Below are positions 15,505 through 23,116 of a stretch of DNA of 64,000 nucleotides, one piece after another (the first letter of the stretch is position 1; every line of letters starts with the position of its first letter). The notes below the pieces were generated by a model. The model searched no databases and was not told the origin of the DNA. It saw nothing but the letters and a program-made list of their open reading frames with translations. The translations under genes and the position numbers were made by a program. Origin of the DNA: Sideroxydans sp. CL21 (GTDB lineage Bacteria > Pseudomonadota > Gammaproteobacteria > Burkholderiales > Gallionellaceae); assembly GCF_902459525.1 (NCBI RefSeq), contig NZ_LR699166.1, positions 411,501 to 475,500 of the forward strand. Reading direction: 5' to 3'.

Positions 15505-16257
15505 TCATATCTCGACCACCAGCGATTCATTGAAATTGAAGTTCTCTGCACCGCGATAAGTCACGTAGCCGCGTGGATTGCAGATCACTCGCGTTCCGTT
15601 CACGGTGTAGTCCAGGTTGTCGTGGGTGTGTCCGTGTATCCAAAGTGCGGCTTTGCCGAACAGAAGATCCAGATCGGACGCAAAGCAGGCCGAAAGCAGA
15701 TCGTGCTTGAACCTTTCCACGACTGACCTGGCGGATGGCAGGTGATGCGTGACAACCACGGTATCGCCGGCATACGCCTCGTCCAATTTTCCGGAGAGCC
15801 AAGCCAAGGACTTTTCGTGAAGCTCGATTGAGCGCGCCGGACTGAAGTGTCCGAGCGCTCCCTCGTGAATCACGCGGAAGTCATTCAAGCCATTCTGACC
15901 TGCTACCATCGCCGCTATCTTGGCTTTCTCGCCGAACAGGCGGAAATCCGTCCATAGCGTAGAGCCCAGAAAGCGGATGCCACCAATCACGACCTCATCG
16001 TCATCCAAAAAATGGACGTTGCATTCCTTAGCCGCGATTCGCAACAATGCCAACGTTTCTAGGCGCTGTGTGCCATAGAGCTCGTGGTTTCCAGGGACGT
16101 AGATGATCTCTTTGTCCGGGAATGCACCACGTGCCCATATGAGCCCGTTCGCGACTTTTCCGATGTCGCCGGCCAGCACTACTATGTCAGCATCCGTTTT
16201 GATGGGCTCGAACGTCGAGAACTCCAGATGCAGGTCACTCATGATTTGCAGTTTCAT
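15505..16257 (-). CDS. Calcineurin-like metallophosphoesterase
   Basis: A 250-residue enzyme with SDLHLEF (motif I, at residues ~7-13 from the chosen start), LAGDIG (II), PGNHELYG (III), a VTHHLPS His pair (IV) and HGHTHDNLDY (V), a complete dinuclear-metal centre. The start at 16257 (MKLQIMSD) is preferred over an upstream codon six residues earlier, as families of this type begin right at the beta-strand before motif I. It follows the AAA+ gene by 14 nt. Proteins of this subfamily are common in islands and phages; the substrate is unassigned. Confidence 0.87.
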   Translation of the reverse strand: MKLQIMSDLHLEFSTFEPIKTDADIVVLAGDIGKVANGLIWARGAFPDKEIIYVPGNHELYGTQRLETLALLRIAAKECNVHFLDDDEVVIGGIRFLGSTLWTDFRLFGEKAKIAAMVAGQNGLNDFRVIHEGALGHFSPARSIELHEKSLAWLSGKLDEAYAGDTVVVTHHLPSARSVVERFKHDLLSACFASDLDLLFGKAALWIHGHTHDNLDYTVNGTRVICNPRGYVTYRGAENFNFNESLVVEI

Positions 16258-16271
16258 ATCTATATTCCTTA

Positions 16272-17543
16272 TCAATCAGGTTTCGCTTCAGTACGGATGA
16301 ATCCGATCCCCCTCTGGATTACCTTTTTTTCCGGCATCACGGGAACAGCGATCTTGCTGCCAGTGCGCAACGCCCTCGCAAATGCGCTACGTACCGCCAT
16401 AATCAACGCCCGGATGTCGATGTCTGCCTCAGACAGCTCTAGAACTGCATTGCAATCCAAATCAATTCGCTCACTGCGACGAGCCTCACTGCTGAGGTCA
16501 CCGTGCACGCGCTTGGCAATCGACACCCTCTGTTCAACCCCAGGCGCCTTGATCATGAACGTACGGCATCTAGACAGAAGTGCTGCATCCATGTCATTCA
16601 TCTTGTTCGATGCCATCAGCACAATCAGACGCGATGCGTCGAAATGCATGCCGACGCTCTCATCTCTGTATTTCCGAGCAGATTCAGGCTCTAACAAGTC
16701 CAGCAACGCTGGCAAGATTGCGTACTCTTGTCGATTGGACAGCTTGTCAGCCTCGTCGATCAGCAATACCCCGCTCGCCCATTGGCTATGCGAGATCAGG
16801 TTGAACACTTCACCTGCCTGCGCGTTGGCCCAATGCGATGCTGTTCCCGTCAGTATTGATGCATGCTGCATGCCTCCCGCACTCAGTTTGCAGAACGGTA
16901 GTCCAAGCATTGACGCGAACGTCTGCGCGAAGGCGGTTTTACCGACACCGGGATCTCCATCGAACAGAACCGGCGAAATCCGGAAATACTCTGCCTTGCT
17001 TGCTCCTGCCAATGTCATTTCTTCTGCGAAATGATCGAGCACGGACCGAAAGTTGCCGAACTGCCCCTCCAGGCGCGTCAGTGTTCGCCCAATGTTCTTG
17101 AACGTAGGTAGCTTGCGATAGCCTTCATGCTCCTCTGCGATCTTTATCGTTGACTCAAACCGCCGCTTTGTATCGCCTGACGTCGCTTTTCCCACGTTTT
17201 TCACCCGTGCGATTTCACTGGGCTCGAAAACGCGCACACAACGCTTGAACGGACGCAAGGGTTTGCGCACGATCTTACGAATCGATTCTGCAGAAGCCAT
17301 GCCGGCGGACGTACCGTCATTGCTGGTGGCAATGGACGCTTTTCCATTTTTGTCGCAATCAACCCTGTCTTTCTCATCGTCGATATCGTCATCTTTTCCC
17401 AGCAGGCTGGCCGGCACGAAGATTCTGGTTTCAAAGTTATGAACGAGGTCGTATTCGGACATCGTCTTATCAACCATAATTTCCCTCGCGGCCTTTCTCT
17501 GCTCAATGGCAAGAGCACGGGCATTCCGTTGTAAATTTTTCAC
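16272..17543 (-). CDS. Lon-like AAA+ ATPase without protease domain
   Basis: A 423-residue protein. An N-terminal region of about 170 residues (charged, KDDDIDDEKDR and KPLRPFKRC) precedes an AAA+ module with Walker A GDPGVGKT near residue 196, Walker B VLLIDEADK and a sensor-1 LMASNKM. The order GxxGVGKT...LSAGGM...GTASHW...LLDLLEPE is that of the Lon ATPase module, but no S16 Ser-Lys protease follows; the chain ends about 50 residues after the AAA lid. GTG 17543 is the chosen start, since AAAGGA stands 7 nt before it; the frame extends 23 codons further into a hairpin. It is the first full-size gene of the operon and may remodel the phosphoesterases' substrate. Confidence 0.8.
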   Translation of the reverse strand: MKNLQRNARALAIEQRKAAREIMVDKTMSEYDLVHNFETRIFVPASLLGKDDDIDDEKDRVDCDKNGKASIATSNDGTSAGMASAESIRKIVRKPLRPFKRCVRVFEPSEIARVKNVGKATSGDTKRRFESTIKIAEEHEGYRKLPTFKNIGRTLTRLEGQFGNFRSVLDHFAEEMTLAGASKAEYFRISPVLFDGDPGVGKTAFAQTFASMLGLPFCKLSAGGMQHASILTGTASHWANAQAGEVFNLISHSQWASGVLLIDEADKLSNRQEYAILPALLDLLEPESARKYRDESVGMHFDASRLIVLMASNKMNDMDAALLSRCRTFMIKAPGVEQRVSIAKRVHGDLSSEARRSERIDLDCNAVLELSEADIDIRALIMAVRSAFARALRTGSKIAVPVMPEKKVIQRGIGFIRTEAKPD

Positions 17544-17604
17544 AGCAGTTTCCTTTGAAAAATATGAGGCACCGCTGCGATAAAGACGCGCGATGACGCT
17601 CATA

Positions 17605-17620
17605 CAGGGCACAAGCCCTG
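17605..17620. promoter_or_regulatory. Hairpin in operon leader
   Basis: CAGGGC-ACAA-GCCCTG forms a perfect 6-bp stem between the 38-codon ORF and the AAA+ gene. A second small stem (AGCCC/GGGCT, 17642-17656) lies inside the leader close to the ORF stop. An attenuation-like role is conceivable. T-runs are weak, so these are not assigned as terminators. Confidence 0.35.
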
Positions 17621-17662
17621 TTCAATTTAATAAATTCGGTTAGCCCGGTGTGGGCTGGTTAA

Positions 17663-17779
17663 TCAGCCAAGTATTCGTTTTGAGGTCGAATAACTTGGCA
17701 TAACGTCTGAAGTGGTTGTGACGCGATTCACCAGATCGACATTTGCCTGGAGACGGTGGTTGGTATTTTGGTTTTTCAT
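17663..17779 (-). CDS. 38-residue leader ORF
   Basis: ATG 17779 is preceded by AAAGGAG at ideal distance and opens a 38-codon frame (MKNQNTNHRLQANVDLV...SKRILG) that is too short for most gene callers. It is Asn/Thr/Ser-rich, basic and without a membrane segment. It is the first ORF after the operon promoter (17898-17926) and ends about 120 nt before the AAA+ start. It could be a small functional protein, such as an antitoxin or phage-type peptide, or a regulatory leader peptide. I do not recognise it. Confidence 0.5.
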   Translation of the reverse strand: MKNQNTNHRLQANVDLVNRVTTTSDVMPSYSTSKRILG

Positions 17780-17897
17780 GACCTACTCCTTTCTTTCTCT
17801 GGTTAATCGCAGGTGACAATCGACTCAACTAGATCGCTCTAATGAGCCAAAGTTTTTGCTGCATGCTTATTCTCAGGCATCGCTACCCGAGGATTGA

Positions 17898-17926
17898 ATA
17901 ATTCCCGAAACAATTGAGCTTGTCAA
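17898..17926 (-). promoter_or_regulatory. Sigma-70 promoter of the AAA+/phosphoesterase operon
   Basis: The reverse strand shows a perfect -35 TTGACA (17921-17926), a 17-nt spacer and a -10 AATTAT (17898-17903). Transcription would start near 17890, giving a ~110-nt leader before the 38-codon ORF. Confidence 0.65.
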
Positions 17927-17954
17927 CACATTAATTAAGTAATATCAATGTGTT
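17925..17954. promoter_or_regulatory. Inverted repeat overlapping the -35: candidate operator
   Basis: Arms AACACATT (17925-17932) and AATGTGTT (17947-17954) are separated by 14 nt, and the inner arm overlaps the -35 hexamer. Two further flanking bases nearly match. The layout fits a dimeric repressor blocking RNA polymerase. The regulator is not identified; no gene for it adjoins. Confidence 0.5.
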
Positions 17955-18132
17955 AAGTGTATGTTTGAGACTTACACAAAATACTATTTGAAGGTTAGTT
18001 GAGGGTAAGAAATAGCATGCCGGATGTGCGCTGGTTGTCCCGACACATGGTCCATGGGTAAACTGCCCTATTGCGCATCGACTAAATATAAACAACAATC
18101 CTCCTCTTCACCAATAACAAATGGACTCTCAA

Positions 18133-18276
18133 ATGAACCGTCAAGAACTAATCGAAGCGCTCGCAACCAAGACTGGAAACACCAAAGCAGATGCTGATCG
18201 CAGCATTGCAGCTCTGCTTGAAATCGTTACTACCACACTGAAAAAAGGTGATATGCGTTTTTCGTCGCCGATTTGA
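18133..18276 (+). pseudogene. Truncated HU-family DNA-binding protein gene
   Basis: The frame reads MNRQELIEALATKTGN...KADADRS...LEIVTTTLKKGD, the N-terminal helical half of an HU protein (about 41 residues). It then leaves the family exactly where the beta-arm sequence should begin and stops seven codons later (MRFSSPI). The DNA-binding arms are absent, so the gene is broken, probably by a recombination event at 18.25 kb. A start at 18121 is also in frame. Confidence 0.8.
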
Positions 18277-18716
18277 TTTCGACAATGAGAGGCAAGCCGA
18301 ATGGTCGCCACCCATCAGTTTCGACTTTTATGCGGCCGTCGTCGTTACGTCAAAGTCAAAGTTTGAGCTCGACTATTTTGCGTATTTGCCTTGTATCGGG
18401 TGTACTTTAATTGCACTTTCAATTTGATGCTCATGTTACTGGTACGCGAATTCGGTGTAGATGCGCCAATCGGCCAGTTTGCTAGCATCGGCTCCCCAAA
18501 AGATTTTTGGTGATAGTCTCTAGATAACCGCCCCAGAAATCGGACATTCGCGCGAGCATGAATTCAAGGGATTGTGGGAGGCGTTGGCTAGTCGCTCTCC
18601 ACAACGCACCTTAGATTTTGGTTTGTACATTGGAGGTGTTGAGCTAGCCTGTCCACAACCACCACATACACCACTTAGGTTCTGGTTGGTTTCCGGAATG
18701 GGGGCCATTTCATTCT
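18277..18716. other. Gene-poor stretch downstream of the HU fragment
   Basis: No gene was recognised. A 66-codon Cys-rich frame on the reverse strand (18520-18720) starts at a GTG overlapping the stop of the gene at 18717, but has no known relatives that I can name. In another frame the same DNA reads ARMSDFWGGYLETITKNL, so the region may be a scrambled remnant of mobile DNA. Confidence 0.3.
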
Positions 18717-19709
18717 TCACTTACCAAGCGGCAAGATCGCTTTTATTTCTTCAACGGTGATGTCGTAGCGGTTCAATTCCTTGTCAAATTCCGTGATAGC
18801 GGCCAGCAACAATAAATAGAACTGATCGCCTTCTGGCAGTGCGTCCTTGAAGCTGTGGCATCGCATTCGGAGCCATTCTTTTGGATCGTCGCTGCCTGCC
18901 AGTGACCCTCGATACTGGATGAACGAAGCGAGCAACATGGCAACAATATCTGCCGCCGGATCGTTAAGTTGATCCACCGGAAACTCTGTCTTGTTGATAA
19001 ATGATTTTATGAAGACCGCAGCGGCCAGAATATCAAAAACCCACTCCACAAAATGCGGGCCGTCTTGCACATGCAGGTAATGCCCAACCCACAGCATCAG
19101 CTCAAGAATGCTGGCTGGCTTTAAGGGCTGATATGATGAAGTGATCCAGGCAGGATCGACACGCTGATCCGAGAGTTTGGGCATTTTCCAACCTATGTAT
19201 CGGATTGACCTGGCTGTGCCTTCCTTAATTGCGACAGGCCGCCACTCATGATTGATCCTCAGCAAGGCTTGCATCGACAAGTCGGAATCGTTCTGTACCC
19301 CTGCAATCAAATCAAGCGCGAACAGGAAATTCTGAACAGGATTGTTGCCAGGCTGGGAACGAAACCAACTCTGAGAATCAGGCACCAGCTTATTTATCAG
19401 TTCAACTGTGCCGGGGTGAGGATGTACTCCATCCCACCATTCTTTCCATCTTCCGCGCGAGACGATTTCCGCGCCGCCCATGGTTTTTGCATCAACCAGC
19501 TTTTTGGCGGAAGGGATTTTGCCTGCTTTGGCAATGATCGCTTCATTGATCGGATTTGAAGCCCTGGCAACATTTCTTACCGCAAGACGCGCATTGGGTC
19601 GTGTGACCTTATTGTCAGCGAGCAGCGCCTGACGCACATGGCGCGTCCAACACTTACCGCGCAGCTGTGCTGTGGGTAGTGCAATGAACGCATCTTTCTT
19701 TCTGCCCAT
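18717..19709 (-). CDS. Hypothetical protein of accessory region
   Basis: A 330-residue soluble protein of unknown family. The N-terminus is basic (MGRKKDAF..., RPNARLAVRNVARASN), the middle is Trp-rich (GRWKEWWDGVHPHPGT), and the C-terminal two-thirds are predicted helical with LLLLAAITEFDKELNRYDITVEEIKAIL at the end. There is no signal peptide or clear membrane helix. It is divergent from the excisionase/integrase pair that follows, so it may be cargo of that element. Confidence 0.55.
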   Translation of the reverse strand: MGRKKDAFIALPTAQLRGKCWTRHVRQALLADNKVTRPNARLAVRNVARASNPINEAIIAKAGKIPSAKKLVDAKTMGGAEIVSRGRWKEWWDGVHPHPGTVELINKLVPDSQSWFRSQPGNNPVQNFLFALDLIAGVQNDSDLSMQALLRINHEWRPVAIKEGTARSIRYIGWKMPKLSDQRVDPAWITSSYQPLKPASILELMLWVGHYLHVQDGPHFVEWVFDILAAAVFIKSFINKTEFPVDQLNDPAADIVAMLLASFIQYRGSLAGSDDPKEWLRMRCHSFKDALPEGDQFYLLLLAAITEFDKELNRYDITVEEIKAILPLGK

Positions 19710-19915
19710 TAATTTACCTTAATTGAAAATGTTCCGGTTATGCCATCAATAAGCTGAGCTTATCCGGAATTATGCCATTACAGCAATTAGTTATCATTCG
19801 CTTCATACGGTGATAAATATTGCTAGGTCATTTTCGGGGTGGGTAGGCAGTGCGGAATCAGAGACGGATAACTGAAATTGAGCCAGTGGATCAAATCGAG
19901 GATGAATCCTTGAAT

Positions 19916-20230
19916 ATGACCCTGCGAACTCACGTACCGAAGCCGCTGACGGTTGAGCAGGTGTGCGCACTCTATACGTTGCACCCTAAAACGGTGCAAC
20001 GGATGGCGCGGCATGGCGAGATGCCAGCCTTCAAGATGGGAAAAAACTGGCGCTTTTATGACGTTGACCTTGTTACACACTTTAGAGCACAATCGATGCC
20101 GCTGGTGTTGGTAGGTGCGCATGCAAAGGAAATTAAACCATGTCACTTTACCAAAGAAAAAACTCCCCCTATATCTGGTGTAAGTTCACCGTCAAAGGAA
20201 AGCTTGTACAACAGTCTACTGGGGCTGTAA
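19916..20230 (+). CDS. Excisionase-like helix-turn-helix protein
   Basis: About 104 residues from ATG 19916; a longer frame begins at 19850. The core, PLTVEQVCALYTLHPKTVQRMARHGEMPAFKMGKNWRF, is the MerR-like helix-turn-helix with wing of the excisionase/DNA-binding family. The end of the gene overlaps the start of the integrase (20140) by 91 nt in another frame, so the C-terminal tail after KPCHFTK is dictated by that overlap. It likely controls directionality of recombination or integrase expression. Confidence 0.75.
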   Translation: MTLRTHVPKPLTVEQVCALYTLHPKTVQRMARHGEMPAFKMGKNWRFYDVDLVTHFRAQSMPLVLVGAHAKEIKPCHFTKEKTPPISGVSSPSKESLYNSLLGL

Positions 20231-21174
20231 CACGTAAAGAAGCAAAAGAGTTTGAAGCAAAACTCAGAGTGGAATTGTTAAACAAGGCCGAACAAGTCGT
20301 AAAGCCGGTTCGAACCTGGAATGATGCCGTTGAAAAGTTTTACGCTGAAAAGCTGATCGTCGTAGCGCCCGAACCTGATCGCTCCATCTTGAAATGGCTA
20401 CACCCGCACCTTTCCGGTGTCGATATTGCCACGATGAATCGAGAGTATCTTTCTAAGGTCGGTGACAAGAAGTTGGCCGAAGGAGTTAAACCCTCGACGG
20501 TGAATCGGTTGATGAAGTTGGTGAGAGCAGTTCTGCATCAAGCGGTGGTTTGGGAGTGGTTGGACAAATCACCCAAGGTTAGGATGTTTCCCACCAGTGA
20601 AGTCAACTTGCGGTTTATCACTCGGGACGAGGCCGATAAATTGGTTGCGGCTTTACCAGACCATCTGGCTATTTTGGCAGAGTTCAGTTTTCAGACGGGT
20701 TTGCGCAGGTCGAATGCAACCCATTTGAAATGGTCTCAGCTGAATTTGGAGAGGAAGCAGGCGTGGGTGAATGCGTCGGATGCCAAGATGCGTAGGCCGA
20801 TTCCCGTTCCATTAAGTGATGTTGCAATCCGCTTGATCGAGTCGCAGAAGGGTAACCATGATGTGTACGTTTTTGCACACAATGGTAAACCGATTGTGAG
20901 TACGGCACGCCCTGATTGGTATGCGGCATTGAAGGCAACAGGCATCAAGTCCTTTCGCTGGCATGACATTCGGAAGACGTGGGCATCATGGCACGTGCAG
21001 AACGGAACGACATTGCTGGAATTGAAAGAGCTTGGTGGTTGGACTGACTATAGAAGTGTGTTGGTCTATGCGCATTTGGGTAGCCAGCATCTTGCCAAGT
21101 GTGTCAATCTGCCCGTAGGTTTGGCTACATTAAAAGCTACACAAGCAGTACAAGAGATGGCGCTAGCGGCCTAA
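20140..21174 (+). CDS. Phage-type tyrosine integrase
   Basis: A 344-residue integrase. The N-terminal arm-binding part (MSLYQRKNSPYIWCKFTVKG) is followed by a core-binding domain (about 60-160) and a catalytic domain with Arg in TGLRRSN, HDIRKTW, a second His in GGW context and the nucleophile Tyr in VLVYAHL. All catalytic residues are present. It is preceded by an overlapping excisionase gene. The attachment site was not found; no tRNA gene lies close. Confidence 0.87.
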   Translation: MSLYQRKNSPYIWCKFTVKGKLVQQSTGAVTRKEAKEFEAKLRVELLNKAEQVVKPVRTWNDAVEKFYAEKLIVVAPEPDRSILKWLHPHLSGVDIATMNREYLSKVGDKKLAEGVKPSTVNRLMKLVRAVLHQAVVWEWLDKSPKVRMFPTSEVNLRFITRDEADKLVAALPDHLAILAEFSFQTGLRRSNATHLKWSQLNLERKQAWVNASDAKMRRPIPVPLSDVAIRLIESQKGNHDVYVFAHNGKPIVSTARPDWYAALKATGIKSFRWHDIRKTWASWHVQNGTTLLELKELGGWTDYRSVLVYAHLGSQHLAKCVNLPVGLATLKATQAVQEMALAA

Positions 21175-21222
21175 CCTCTTGATTTGGAAGTGCACTTGAA
21201 GGCGCTCTGTTTCATGTAATTT

Positions 21223-21463
21223 CCCCCGTCGGGGGTTGCCCGACAGCAAGTTACTTTCTTTTGCTTCGCCAAAAAGAAAGTAACCAAAGAAAAGGCACCC
21301 CGGTGAGCCCCTTCGGGGTTCCCTGCGTTGCTCGACTGATCAGGCCTCCTCATAAACTCGCACGACCCGCTACGCGGTCACGTGCTCAAACATATTCGTC
21401 GGACTACCCCTGACCAGCCTGCGCTACTCGGCGGCGCACAGGGGAATGAAAGTCAAAAGCAGA
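21223..21463 (+). repeat. Left arm of a ~230-bp inverted repeat
   Basis: This stretch (from CCCCCGTCGGGGG through GCTTCGCCAAAAAGAAAGTA, CCCCTTCGGGG and CCTGCGCTACTCGGCGGCGC to GTCAAAAGCAG) recurs in inverted orientation at 22208-22431 with many small differences. It is typical of interspersed, hairpin-rich repeats in betaproteobacteria. Confidence 0.8.
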
Positions 21464-21620
21464 AACAAGCATGGCGGGCAAGGCCCGCCATGCTTGCTTT
21501 TTAGGATGCAATAAGCGTAACGCATTGTATGGGGTATGCATCATTGCGGCGAAATGCCGTTGGTTATTGCGCTCTACGCGAGCTAAAATATTTTCTGCCG
21601 GATCGATAGGGAGATTGGTT

Positions 21621-22181
21621 ATGGTAATCGAGCATTACAACTCTGAAGTATTTATGACTCAGTTCCCCATAGTGAAGAGGTTTGTGTATCACGTGATTTA
21701 TTACCGAGCTCTTCACAAACAGTATTCAGAACGTCAGTTTCAAAACGAATTCTGGACACTCACAATCGATGCACATCTTCTTCAGGCTGTTGTTCATTGG
21801 TGCATGATCTTCGGTTCTGATGGGACCAATCCAACACATTGGAAACATTTGTCCACGAGTCAATCTAGCCAACTGGAACAGACTTTTCGTGACGGTCTAT
21901 TTAGAGGGGCATATATCAATCAGGAGGAATGGAATCGATACTGGAAAGAGATGAAGCACTTTCGAGATAATTATGCCGCACATCGGGCACTGAATAATTT
22001 ATGTACACCCCCTCACCTTGATATGGCTTTGAAGGTTGCCTATTTTTACGATGACTGGATTAGGGAGGTGATTTCTCCACATACGTTTGACGAACCACCT
22101 TTGAAGGAATTTGCAACAATCTTGTTGGGCCCAACCAGTGCTTTAGCAAGAAGGCTTTTTGATGCGACCAAAGTTCAATAG
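21621..22181 (+). CDS. Hypothetical protein, possible HEPN fold, between inverted repeats
   Basis: A 186-residue protein. The start at 21621 is supported by GGGAGA before the ATG; the frame upstream lies in the repeat. It is helical and rich in aromatics (HVIYYRALHKQYSERQFQNEFW). EMKHFRDNYAAHRAL contains R-x5-H, a spacing compatible with the catalytic R-x4-6-H of HEPN ribonucleases such as AbiU2/AbiV relatives. That identification is suggestive only. The gene has lower GC than its surroundings and is flanked on both sides by arms of an inverted repeat, so it may have been moved as cargo. Confidence 0.5.
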   Translation: MVIEHYNSEVFMTQFPIVKRFVYHVIYYRALHKQYSERQFQNEFWTLTIDAHLLQAVVHWCMIFGSDGTNPTHWKHLSTSQSSQLEQTFRDGLFRGAYINQEEWNRYWKEMKHFRDNYAAHRALNNLCTPPHLDMALKVAYFYDDWIREVISPHTFDEPPLKEFATILLGPTSALARRLFDATKVQ

Positions 22182-22207
22182 CGTAAGCACAGGGCGTCAC
22201 GAATTGG

Positions 22208-22431
22208 TTCTGAATTTTGCTTTCGTCCCCTGTGCGCCGCCGAGTAGCGCAGGCTGGTCAGGGGATGTCGGCGAGGACTGTCTGAGCGCGTAGCGCGAGT
22301 TCCGCAGCCGCCTGACCAGTCGAGCAACGCAGGGGACCCCGAAGGGGCGGTGCACCGGGGGCGATTTCTTTTGGTTACTTTTCTTGGCAAGACAAGAAAA
22401 GTGACTAGCTGTCGGGCTACCCCCGACGGTG
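22208..22431 (-). repeat. Right arm of the ~230-bp inverted repeat
   Basis: The reverse complement matches 21223-21463 over nearly its whole length: GTCGGGGGTAGCCCGACAGC, GCGTTGCTCGACTGGTCAGG and the GCCTGCGCTACTCGGCGGCG segment. Together the arms bracket one gene of unknown function. Confidence 0.8.
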
Positions 22432-22455
22432 TTGATTCTAAAACCGGCGGGCTTC

Positions 22456-22512
22456 GCCCATCCTTCGACAAGCTCAGGACGAACGGTCACAGGTACTCAC
22501 GGTGAACGGTCT
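22456..22512. repeat. Interspersed REP-like palindromic repeat
   Basis: Contains CCTTCGACAAGCTCAGGACG followed by AACGGTCACAGG and GGTGAACGGTC, a repeat family spread over many proteobacterial genomes. It lies between the inverted repeat and the end of ubiX. Confidence 0.6.
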
Positions 22513-22516
22513 GGCG

Positions 22517-23116
22517 TTACTCTCCCCACTTCTTCATCAAACTCTGTTCCACCCCAAGATGATCCAAAATCCGCGCCACCACAAAATCCACAATATCCTG
22601 CACACTCTGCGGATGGTGATAGAACCCCGGATTCGGCGCCATGATCACCGCACCCGCATGCGACAGCTTCAGCATGTTCTCCAGATGGATCGCCGAGAAA
22701 GGCATCTCTCTGGGCACTAATATCAACGTGCGTTTTTCCTTCAACATGACATCCGCCGCGCGGGCGATGAGGTCATCGCTGATGCCGCCCGCGATCTTGC
22801 CCAGCGTGCCCATGGTGCAGGGGCAGACCACCATCGCATCGCCGGGGTTGGAGCCGGAGGCCATCGGCGCGTACCAGTCCTGAATGCCGAACACTTTGAG
22901 TTCGCCGCTGAAATTGCCGATGCGATCAGCAAACATCTGTTCCGCTTCCTGCGGACGGTTCGGCAGCGTGAAATCCAGTTCCTGCTTGGCGACGATCTGC
23001 GCGGCCTGGGTGTACACCAGATGCACACGCTGTCCCCCTTGCAGCAGGCATTCGAGCAGTCGCATGCCGTAGGGCAATCCCGAGGCTCCGGTCAAAGCGA
23101 GGGTGATTGTTTTCAT
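22517..23116 (-). CDS. ubiX: Flavin prenyltransferase UbiX
   Basis: A 199-residue enzyme that prenylates FMN with dimethylallyl phosphate to make the prFMN cofactor used by the decarboxylase UbiD in ubiquinone synthesis. It has the flavoprotein opening LALTGASGLPYGMRLLE (FMN phosphate loop), the MVVCPCTMGTLGKIAGG segment and the RTLILVPREMPFSAIHLENMLKL signature near the active site. Length is as expected. It is the last gene of a minus-strand run and overlaps the Gx transporter gene by 4 nt. Confidence 0.95.
   Translation of the reverse strand: MKTITLALTGASGLPYGMRLLECLLQGGQRVHLVYTQAAQIVAKQELDFTLPNRPQEAEQMFADRIGNFSGELKVFGIQDWYAPMASGSNPGDAMVVCPCTMGTLGKIAGGISDDLIARAADVMLKEKRTLILVPREMPFSAIHLENMLKLSHAGAVIMAPNPGFYHHPQSVQDIVDFVVARILDHLGVEQSLMKKWGE

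Noticed and set aside
18520-18720. 66-codon Cys-rich ORF starting with a GTG overlapping the upstream stop
   Set aside because: The apparent coupling is tempting, but another frame of the same DNA looks equally protein-like and no homologous family is recognised; probably scrambled mobile DNA.
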